Under the pieces are notes generated by a model. That model was not told the DNA's origin and made no database searches. It saw only the letters and a list, made by a program, of their open reading frames with translations. Positions 33,620 to 44,426 of a DNA stretch of 64,000 nt are shown one piece after another; position 1 is the first letter of the stretch, and each line of letters starts with the position of its first letter. Origin of the DNA: Hevea brasiliensis (taxonomy: Eukaryota > Streptophyta > Magnoliopsida > Malpighiales > Euphorbiaceae). The stretch is from NCBI RefSeq assembly GCF_030052815.1, contig NC_079505.1, positions 80,454,330 through 80,518,329 of the forward strand, written 5' to 3'. Made by a program: the position numbers and the translations under genes.

Positions 33620-36600
33620 ATGTCTAGTGATGCGTCGTCGTCTGGAGTGGCTCTCGAAGGTCTCGACCATGTAGAGGACTACATTTGGGTGAGACTTGTT
33701 TTGCAATTTTCTAAGCTTTTGGTTTCTGATATAATGATGCCTCTCTTTTAGTTCAGGCATTACTAGTTTTTATCTTGATTGATTTTGTCTCTCTTTTTCC
33801 CCATTCCCTGTAGCTTGGTTTCTTGTATTGAGTGAAAAATGCAGGCAAAAAGAAGAGAAATTACGAGTTTTTTTAATTTCTCAGAGCTGAGGAAACAAAA
33901 ATTTTTAAGTCTAGTGCATATATTTTACAACAATTTGTCCACTTATATTTGCCTTTTCCTTTTTAATTTCCTGCATTTTCTCGGAAACCAAACGGGGCGT
34001 TATTATGGTATAATCAAAATTGTTTTCTTTTGTTGTTTCTTTCATTTAAGTGTTTGGTAGCTGTGAAGAATATGGGATAAGACAACAATTTAATTTGTTT
34101 CTTTTGCCCTGTAGCTGCTCACTAGCTGTTTACTTGCTGAGAAATCCGAGGGTGAGATTGAAAAAAAAAAAAAAAAAGATATTTCAATTTTATGTTTTCA
34201 AAATTTACTTCTTTACTTTCTACGAAGACTGATTAACAAAAGTTGAAAAGGAGTTAGGAATAGATATTTTACTTTATACTATCTTTTTTTTTTAAGAAAA
34301 ATTTTGTTCAATTAATTGCGCAACAAAATATTCATACAGCTGCTTCTTTTTGCTGCAAAGGATTCTGTGAAATGTAAGAAACGTAACTTCTTATCGTGTG
34401 CATGGAAAAGTGGCAATATTTACTGAAATGGATGCGAGCTTTTAGTTTTCACTGCATTCACTTGTAATTTGAGAGCGGATTGGTTCATCTGTTTTCTTGC
34501 ACTTCTAGAAATCAATCCTTTTGCCGTCGAAGTTTTTGCTGTTCTCTTGAGAATATAATCAATTGAGTTTTTGTGTCTCACATAGCAAATGCTTGATAAA
34601 TTGCAGGCAAATGAAGGTGCAGGATCATTATCTTGGGATCGGTTTAGTCATGTTTTTGATCTGGTGCAAAATGGAAACCAGGCATTCCGAGAGAATCATT
34701 TTGAGGAGGTATTTATGCTCATTATCTAGGTTTGATCATATTTCTTGCACTTTCTCAGCAGTTTGCTTGAAATGCTTTCAATGCTTTGTTGCTTTACTGC
34801 TATAACTTTCTTCATCTGGAAAGTAAGAGAGGTGGGGGGGAGGAGGGTGGTGGGGTTGTTGTTGAGGGAGGGGGACGAGGAAGAAAAAAAAAGTGAAAAT
34901 GTGAAGGGGCAAGGGCAAGCTAGGCTTGTATTATAGTGTGAAAGAAATGGTTTAGTACTGAAAGTTTCAGTCAGGAAGTAGGGATGTTAGTCTAAGGCTT
35001 TACTGCAGTGATTCTGAGTTTAGGTGAACTCTTATTGGGGTAAAAGTTTTGACAGCCATTAGCCAATAGTTTTTATTATGTAAAGACTATGCTTACTCTT
35101 TGCTATTAACCCAGGGATGATCAGTTAAATTTCTTGTTTAGGCTATCAATTATTATTCAAGAGCCAACAACATCAAACCTGGGGATTCTGTTATTCTTGG
35201 CAACAGGAGTGCCGCTTATAGCAGGTTATTCTTACTATTATTGTCTGCATTTGATTATTTATTCATTCATCTGATTGTTTGGTCCATTCTATTCCATGTA
35301 TTATAATAGGACGGTCTTTCATCCATCTCAAGGAAAAATTTTTATGTTAATTTTGATAATTGTAAATTTGTAATGGGTTTGTTGCAACTGCTACATTTTG
35401 TTTTAACCAGGATTGGCCAATTCCTGAAACAGAGACCTGCTTCTGCTTCTGAATATAAACCATTAAATGGGCTGGATCCTACCATGCATGCTGAAGTATG
35501 TTTCATTTTTTTTAGGTTGCTTTGGAAAATTAATAATTGTAGATAAGCTGTTCTTGTGAAATATGAAAAGAGATCTGTGTTCTATAATTGTTTCAGCTTG
35601 CTCTGAAGGATGCTGAGAAGGTGATGAACTTCAGAAACAATTCAGTGAATCCATACATCTTAAAGGCCAATGCTCTCATCCTGGTAAGTTCGGTTCGCAC
35701 TTTGTCTTTTTTGTTACCTGCATACATCTAGCCTAGATGAGGTTCCTAGGCTTGTACTCTGTTTCTCTCTCATGTCTCTAATTAACATTGAACTTGTGAT
35801 GTGGATTGGCAGTTGGAAAAATATGAATTGGCTCGAGATGTTGTTCTTTCAGGCCTTCAGGTTGATCCTTTTAGGTAATTTATATTCATTCTTATGCATA
35901 ATTTTATCTTTAAATTCTGAAGTAAATTATATGGTTCACTTAAGATTCACTGGCTATAGAGTGGTCAATTACTAGCATGTAACTATGTTATATAATACTT
36001 GTTTTCCCCTTCTGCTGAGTATTCTGTTATGTGTAGCAATCCTCTCCAGGCTTCTCTTCGGAATTTGGAGAGATTAGCGGCTAATACATTGAGGAGAAGC
36101 CTTCGTAAACCAGAACGTAGTGATGAATTTGATTGTACACTTTGCCTGAAGTTACTGTATGAACCTGTTACAACTCCTTGTGGGCATTCTTTTTGCCGTT
36201 CATGTTTGTTTCAGTCAATGGATCGCGGTCAGTGTTTTTCTGTTTTTTAATCTTACTTTCAGCAGTGCCAGTCCATCTATTTTACGTTTTTCTGACTCTG
36301 TCTAAAAATATTCAGGTAACAGATGTCCATTGTGTCGCATGGTTCTGTTTATCAGTCCAAGAACATGTGCTATCAGGTGAGCTGCTTATCTTTCTAACAA
36401 TAATTAACATTTTTGTTTCTGGAGTATATTATGGAAGAAGCACCTTTACATACTTCATATTCTCTTTTCATTTGCTATTTAGTTCCTGTAGTTAATCTAG
36501 AAGCAGCCAGACAAAGTTCTTGTGAAGGAAATAAAGTAGATATTAGTTAGGATGCATGATTATGAGTATGTTATTTGTTGGATGACACTTTCCAAATTAA

Positions 36601-39600
36601 AATCTTGATTGTATGATGAAGCACAAACTAAATTTAAAGAATTTGCAGTTGAAAAGGGTATGTATGTGGAAACTATTTGGTCTCTGCTTTTAAAATTTTT
36701 TTCCTATTTACTATGCATGCTAGGCAGTTAATGGGTGAGGGAAAGTGCTTTCTTCTTTTTAAAGTTAAGTAATTTGTTGTTTTGCTTTTTCTGAAGTCCA
36801 AAGCATGTATGATAGGTATTACAATGTTTGATTAGAAAAATGTCTTCATACTCTTATTTTCTGTTTCATTTTTTAAATTGACATCTTTTACTCGTTTTCA
36901 CTATTTGGCCTTCCTCATTTTTATGAACTATTTCACATCTTAATGATCTGAATGCATTTTATCTATGTTTTTGGTTCCAACATAAAGTGAAAACTGGCAA
37001 CTGAAAATTTTCAATAAACAAAGACATGTATATTGTATGGTTTAATGATTTTAACATTTTGTGACATTTATTTGGATTTTTACCAGTGTGACAGTGAACA
37101 ACATCATAGAAAAGAACTTCCCAGAGGAGTACGCTGATAGGAAGTCTGAGCATGAGAGTTTGACAAATTTTGGGGTTGATCTGATCCCCCTTTTTGTCAT
37201 GGATGTTGTTATCCCATGTCAGAAGTTTCCACTCCACATATTTGAACCTCGATACAGGCTAATGGTGAGTTGAACATTCCATTGATAATCTAAATGGTTG
37301 GCTGTTACTTAATATAATGTTATCAAGTATTTTTTTTCTTCACATGCCATGTGCATCTATATGATGGATTATCAATGCTTTGACATGAAATCTTAGGACT
37401 CCTAAAATGCAAGGGCTAGTTTAACTGAAAGAGGCATTTAGCATGATTTGAATCTGTAAAATTCAATACTGCTGTTTTCAGTTAAATGCTTTCAAGGTCG
37501 ATTTTAATACCTTTTCTAGCAATACATGCACAAATCTGTTTTTATATCAGCAAGGATGTTATAATGCAAGATATCTGGGTCTCATAGAGAAGTGCGACAA
37601 CAATTTTTTGGTTTTAAAATTTTAGTTAATTATTAATATCTGAAAGACCTCCTATCACACTCAATCATCATTTCTTTGTGTGTCCTACTGATTTAAGCTC
37701 ATCCGGATTAACATACACTCTCATAATATAAGCTTTTTCCCCAACCTGTTTCTACTCCACTTAAAATGATGTTTTGGAGACAGATATGCAAAAAGTAAAT
37801 ATTTTAAAGAGAACAAACTATGTTGCTCAGCAAGTTTGAAAATTTTATTTTTATCGAGTAGTTCTTTTGACCCAAAGGGTTAACAAGAATTACAGGAGTG
37901 GCATTAAGCACTTTTATGGTTCAATTATAGTGCTAGTGTGTCTTGTACCTGGCTGCAATTTGGCAGCTGGCGTTACTTTTATCCAGTACATAGCCTGATT
38001 TCCTGGCAGCTGTGAGACTTTAGCAAGCTATGCTTGTGTGCATTGCAATGCAATTACTTGTTTGTAGTGAGAAGCCTATATCCATATGGTTTTGGTTTTC
38101 TAAAACGTGTTTGTGGGAAGGATGATTTTTATTCCCATCTGTATTAGCTTGAGGGGAAGTTTCAGAAATATTGTTGTACATAAATCTTGCCATTACCAAA
38201 AGCTTGACACCATTTTTGAGAATGCAATGGACTTAGCCAGATAAGCAAGATCAAGATGTATTGTCTGAAGAAGTCCATGCTGGAGCTTTTTGTGATTGAA
38301 TTTTATGCCTGAATCTCCTACTTAGCTAAGCAAAGAAAACATGGTGTGTGTACTCATGTTGTTGGCATACTGTAAGACATATTTAGGTATTGCAGTGCTT
38401 TGTGGGTTCTGTGAATTGGGTCTAGCGGCTCTAAATTTGTACCAAGTTTCAGGTATTGCTGAACTCTGTAGGCATCACCTTTTTCCTGAATCTTATTACA
38501 GTCAGCAGAGAATTTGGAACTTGGAAAAAAAAAAACGAGAAAAGAAATCTGTTTTTTAAGTCTAAAACCTGTGTCCTAATTCCATGTAGAATCTTATGTC
38601 AAACTCCAAATTAGTTGGTGGTATTCTAGGTAGATGTGTCATGTCTTTCTTTTTTTCTTTTCCTTTTAAAAGTAACTTAAACCTGAGAAATGAATTTCCA
38701 ATTTTTATTCTTTCATTGCATTGATAATGTTAGTCTGCTTTCTATTTTTCATGACAGGTGAGAAGGATAATGGAAGGAAATCATCGGATGGGAATGGTAG
38801 ATTATTGACAGTGGTCCTTTTCTTCACCTCTTTTCTGCTTAATGACCATTGCATGGACCAAAAATACTCAACATTGCTTTGGTTTTTATGATTATTTAGG
38901 TTGTCCTTGATTCCACTGCAGGATCTATTGTCGATTTTGCTTGTGAAGTGGAGATAACAGAGTAGGTTTTTGGTTTATATTTCACGTAGTTATCAAATTT
39001 TAAATATCTAGTTGTCATACTTTTTCCCCGTCTCTGAAGTCTGAACACCTTCATTTAAACATGGCTTTGTTCTGAGTCAACTAGTTGCTACTGTGTAGGT
39101 GTGAGCCACTTCCAGATGGACGATTCTATCTAGAGGTAAAAACACCAATTTTCTTTTCCTTGCAGAAATACTTGTGTTTTGCTTGTCTTCTAAAAGAGAC
39201 TGGATTTCATAATTGATTAGCACTCTGCATAAGATGCGCAATTATTAATGACTACTATATCTAGAAAATGATGCTTAGATATTGCAAAATTTTGAGCTTC
39301 TAGGATCCATGTATCAGCCCTTGAGGGAGAAGAGGGGTTTTTTATTTTTGGGTGGGGGTGGGTGGTGTTCATCTAGTTTCCCATTTTTATCTCAGTATGT
39401 GCTTTGTGTTTATTCATATTTAATAAAATACTATTTCTTGCAGGTTGAAAGCCGCCGTAGATTTCGCATCCTTCGATCTTGGGATCAAGATGGGTGAGCT
39501 TGGCCTTCTTTTAAAAAAATCCATTTTCTTCAATAGCATTAGCTATCAATGCTGATCCAGTCTATCTATTTTGTAACTCAGTGTTCATATTCTATTACTT

Positions 39601-42137
39601 ATGCAGGTATCGTGTTGCAGAGGTTGACTGGGTTCAGGATGATCCACCGAAAAGGAGAGCAGAAGTATGCTTGCTGCTTTTATATTCTTCTTCTTCTTGG
39701 ACTTCTCTTTATCATTGTTATTATTTGTTGAGGTTTCGGGAAACTGATCTAGTTATGGGGTGATCCAACTGAAAATCAAAGAGGGGATGAGCTTAGAATT
39801 ATTTTTCTTAGTTTTCCTTCTTTTGAGACCTATTGTGGATTTTTAGAAATTAGAGCTTGTTGGAGAGATCTCTATGATGACCTTTCAAAATACTGGCTTC
39901 CCTCTTTCCATTCATCATAAATTAAATAAATATAATACACTGAACCCAAAAACTAACTTGGTAACTATGACCCACTAATGAAACAACCCGACAATTTAAG
40001 CAACATAAATGAAATGCAACTTACTACTTTTAAAGAAAGGAAACTGAAAACATATTATATCCTGCGCTAACTGATTAGGATTATGCTCTGAACACATAAA
40101 CATTATTAATTTTATTTTATTTTATTTTAATTCCTCTGTTTTGGTGTCAAAGCAATGTTGAAAAGTTTAAAGAAAGAGAAAAAAGTGGTTAAACTTTTTG
40201 TTACCGTGTTTTGATCCATTCAGGGGTCCTGGGATTTAATATATTTCTGGTCTTTTGGCATATATACATATTTTTTTAAAATTTAAAGAAACTTGCCTAC
40301 TGTCTTTTAGTTGTTGTATCAATGAGATCTCATAGCACCAAATGGTTTGTATCATTACTGGAAGATGTAGGATATCAACTGTGTGTGTGGCTCATCTGGG
40401 GTCCCCTTGATTAGTTTGGGATTGGGGCTCCATTTGAGTTGAGTTGTGCATTGGATAACATTTATCCTTGGGCAACACAAGGAGGATGGCTCTCCTCAAT
40501 CCAGTGGCGGATCTAGAAAAATTTTTTTTGGAGTCAACACATAGAAAATATTATAAAAAAAAGTAAAAAAACATAATACCAATATCTTTCAATTGAATTC
40601 AATTAGGTCTAGTATACTAAAAATTATCAAGAATTGTATTATTAATGTTATAAAATATATTTCTCTGTATATAACTGAAGTCATTCATCAATTAATATTA
40701 ACATTTAAATATCTTATATCAGTTGAAAAATACTATTTATTCTTATTTAGTTCTAACTTTTATCAAGGTTCAATAATTAAGTTTATGAGGGGTTAATCTA
40801 AACAAGTATATATATGTATAAAGATTCTTTGAACAAAAAGAAGGGTCAATCGAACCCTTGTTTTATCAGTTGGATCCGCCAATGCCTCAATCCCATAAAA
40901 CCCATGTGCCTCTTGTTCAAATAGGATTCAAACCTAAGATCTCCAAGTTGAAATTCCCAAGTTCAAATTCTGTTGTTGTGAGAAATGCTCACCTTTTGTT
41001 ACATGTTGATCCCTTTATGGATTGATTTCTGGATGGTTTCAGTTGCAGGATATTACAAATAATGCAGCGGAATATGCTGAGTCGTGGTTAAGGAGGGCAA
41101 AAGAGGCTGCAAGACAAGGTAAACATTTGCGATGAATGCCTCGACTTGTGAAAGCTCTATTTATTTCACATAAAACTTACAAAATTGATGGTTGTTATAG
41201 ATAGAAGAATTTGAGTCAGTTTCTAGTATTTATACTGAACTGTTGAATTAGATTTAGATGGAGGGTGTTTCCTTCTCCATTAATTCTGTGTTAAGTGCAA
41301 CTTTATCATGACTCAAAATTTTATACCAAATCTTAGTTGCTTGTTAGATGATTTTCATATCTGCATTAGCAGCATTAAATCATTTGTGCACTTACAGTTT
41401 GCCATTGCACAAAGAAGAAGGGTGATTTTTCCTATTCTATATTTGTGTTTTGTGTTTTGCATTGTTTAGTTTCAATTTATGACAATTCATACAGATCGAA
41501 GAAGACTTGAGAAACTATTAAATGTAGAAGCGATGATGCCCACACCATTGGATCCTGAGCGCTTCAGTTTCTGGGTATTGATTATTATTCACAATGAATA
41601 TGTGGGAGTTAAACATGGTTTGCTGTACTTGCTGATTTTGATTTTTGCTTGGCTTCAGCTTGTAACATTATCAGATAGGAAGCCTTATGAAAAATTGGAG
41701 CTCCTGCGCATAAGGGATACAGAAGAGGTATATAGACCTTAACACATTTTGTTGGTCTTCCAGATAGTTGGGTACTTGTTAGATGATGTAACTCATTTGA
41801 TGCATGTAAGTCATATAAATCCATATTTTACCTATTCCTGGAAATAACCCAATGGTAAGACGAATAGAGCAATGAAATGCTTTGGTGATGACTGCCTGCA
41901 AAAAGTTCCTTGCCTAGTGGAAGTTCATGAAGTTTTGCTTCCATGCACCATTTTAAAGCTAGGTTTTTCCAACCTTTTCCTTATGATGGATATCCTTGAG
42001 AGAGGCTGAAATGCTAGTTAATGTGTCAAATGACTTAAGGGATGCTCATAATTTTTTCTTTCTGATTTCTTTTGCAGAGAATAAAACGAGGATTGGTATA
42101 TCTTAGAGCAGCAGAACAGGGCTACAGGGTACGATAA
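33620..42137 (+). CDS. TPR, RING and LON-domain protein (LONRF type), 18 exons
   Basis: Joined exons give 482 residues with every junction GT..AG and in frame: 33620-33688, 34607-34708, 35142-35224, 35411-35495, 35597-35683, 35813-35874, 36037-36227, 36316-36376, 37087-37264, 38758-38796, 38900-38961, 39099-39135, 39444-39493, 39607-39664, 41043-41118, 41495-41574, 41659-41727, 42078-42137. Residues 24-165 form TPR-like helices ([20 protein letters not shown]). A C3HC4 RING spans C196-C233 (CTLC, then CGHSFCRSC and CPLC). A LON substrate-binding domain runs from about 280 to 460 ([20 protein letters not shown]). There is no AAA or protease domain, so it is not a LON protease. The family is thought to act as E3 ubiquitin ligases; the substrate is unknown. 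The start at 33,620 is chosen because the ATG five bases earlier hits a stop. Confidence 0.92.
40502..40884. mobile_element. hAT-type MITE in LONRF intron 14
   Basis: The ends are CAGTGGCGGATC and, inverted, CATTGGCGGATC (one mismatch in 12). They are flanked by the perfect 8-bp repeat CCTCAATC (40,494-40,501 and 40,885-40,892). The core is AT-rich without coding. It sits in the largest part of the intron between exons 14 and 15, in neither splice site, so it should be spliced out. Confidence 0.85.
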
Positions 42138-44426
42138 TAAAATTTGCATTTGGAAATTGAATGCTCCATAAGATGCCAAATTTTATAATCAATATTCTTT
42201 GATCCACATGATTGTGGATCCTATTCTTTTTGTATAATAAATTAGTCTTCATGCTAGCAGCATTCGGCAATATAGGAATCATCCAATTTTCACATAGCAT
42301 TATTGACATAATTAAAAAATAATAATAGTAATAATAACATCACAGATTCCTTCAATTACAGTTGTGGATCATCAATGTGTAAATTCAACTATGGATAAAT
42401 AAATAGTTATTATTGTTATTGCTGTCATAAAGGCCTGTTTAGAGTTGAGGTTGACAGGTAAAAAATGCTTTTTGAAAATGTATCATTTTAGATGTTAAAA
42501 ATATATATTAATTGTTTTGAAGTTTTTGTAATTAAAATATGTTAAATTTAATGTTAAGCTTATTTTAATATTAATACATTTAAATTGTTTTTTTTTTTAA
42601 ATAATAACAATGCTTTAAAGCTAGTGGCTTAATTCAGCAATAGTTGGACTTGCTCTTGGCTGCATTTCTCATCATCTTGGATTTGTGTCTAAGGGTTTCA
42701 CCCATCCTACACGGAGTAAATTAACTAGTAGTTTTTTTTAATATTTCCACAATTAAAAAAAATATTATATCTATTTATAATATTTATTATTTAAAATTAA
42801 TTAAGAATAAATTACACATCCTTTCATAATTACATATAATATAAAAAATTTTTATTAATTAGTTTACCAATATAGCATAAAAAATTTCTCTCCTACAAAT
42901 CGGTTCTCCCTCTAAAGTAAGCTTAGACCTCAAAACTCAATTAGATTAGGAAGATTTTTTTAGGTGGAATTAGATTAGGAAGATGACTCCATGGATGCGT
43001 CCTCACTTGCATATGCGATATTAATTTAAGATAATGCACGGTGATACTCTTAAATTTGTCAATACTAATAATAAAATTTTTGTATTTTGAAAACTGAATT
43101 AAAATATATTTTATATGATTGATATGTTTTTTCATCTAATTTTTTTTTATATAATTTATTAATTAAGTCATTAAATAAGAAAAATAAACATTTTATTTCA
43201 ATAGAACTCCGATACTCGGAATTTTTCTTTGAAAAATTATAAAATATATTTATTTTAGACTGATTATATCATTCTATATTTAAATTTTATTAAAAAGATT
43301 TCGTAACATTACATGACTTATTTCAATTTTCATAAATATTTTATAATATACTTAAGATCAAATGATATTTTAATTTTATTTTATAAAAATTAAAATATAT
43401 TATAAAATATTTATATAAATTGAAGCGTAGTATGTATCGTTTTAAAAATTTGGAGTGGTACGCTAATTTTTTTTTAATAAGCTTAAGGGAGGACTGACTT
43501 TATTTCACGTACAATGAAAATTCATTGTAACTGGTGAATCCCTGCACCAAATAAATTCTGTCGTTACCAGCCCATGTTTCTTGGCATCCCTCGCTGAGTT
43601 TCAGTACCTCGCTGAGTTGGTACCACCACTGAAACTCAGCCAGAAGTTAGGTGTACCCATTTAATTTTGTTTAATTATAAAAGTAATAATATTTTTTCAA
43701 ATATTTTTTAATGATTAATTTGAATAGAAAAAATAATTATTAATTAAAATAAATTGTGTAAAATAAATCATTTTGATGAGTTTAAAAATACAATCATTGA
43801 GTTAGTAATTATGTTAAAATATAAAAATATTTTGATAATTCACTTTTAATTTAAATGTGAATACGTGAAATATGGGTATAACAAAAAAAAAAATTTTTAA
43901 ATAGCATTAGTACCATTGGACCATTAATCTCTTTAATGAAAATTGATCACCATCTAGTGTGGAAGCCAAAACAAAAACCCTATTATCTGCAATATTTACA
44001 TTGTAAAAAGCCAAAAGAGGAAGGGGGGTTGGGATGATTAACAACTATGGCTGTGAACTTCTCAGTTAGTTGGTTGTTGGTACAGTTACAAAAAGAGACA
44101 GACGAAAGTACAGTAGCTTTCAAGGTCCAACGCACAAGTCGCTTCTATCAGTTAAAGCTATCTAACCATCTTATTCTCTTACCAAGTCTCCTCTCATCCA
44201 TCAACAAACAAACCCCACGAAACTTCAATCTGACAAACTTGCACGTCCTTCCCCTTCCCCTTACTTGCTTCCAACTTTCTTCTTCTCTCTCACCCCACAC
44301 CCCTTTTGTATTTCTTACCATTTCCTTCTTTCTTTGGACGTCTCTGCTTCTGGCAAATCCGCCAATGCTCGCTTCTCCTCCGCCACCACCACCATCCACT
44401 TGTTAGCTTTATCACTGCCTCATCAA
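42138..44426. other. LONRF 3' flank and receptor-kinase promoter region
   Basis: AT-rich spacer without supported genes. The last part (about 44,040-44,426) is pyrimidine-rich with CTTC and TCTCTC runs typical of a plant 5' leader, and a short upstream frame begins at ATG 44,047. A strong hairpin sequence is at 43,593-43,640. Confidence 0.5.
43593..43640. repeat. Perfect 13-bp inverted repeat
   Basis: GCTGAGTTTCAGT (43,593-43,605) is followed 22 bases later by its exact complement ACTGAAACTCAGC (43,628-43,640). A third copy of the word GCTGAGTT lies inside the loop, next to a GTACC/GGTACC pair. It could form a stem in DNA or RNA, but its role is unknown. Confidence 0.75.

Noticed and set aside
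44047..44406. 119-codon frame before the receptor kinase
   Set aside because: It overlaps the start of the kinase gene in another frame and has leader-like low complexity. At most it is an upstream open frame.
44265..44426. 54-codon in-frame extension of the receptor kinase
   Set aside because: The inner ATG at 44,427 is followed directly by a signal peptide. The extension would bury it and reads like untranslated leader.
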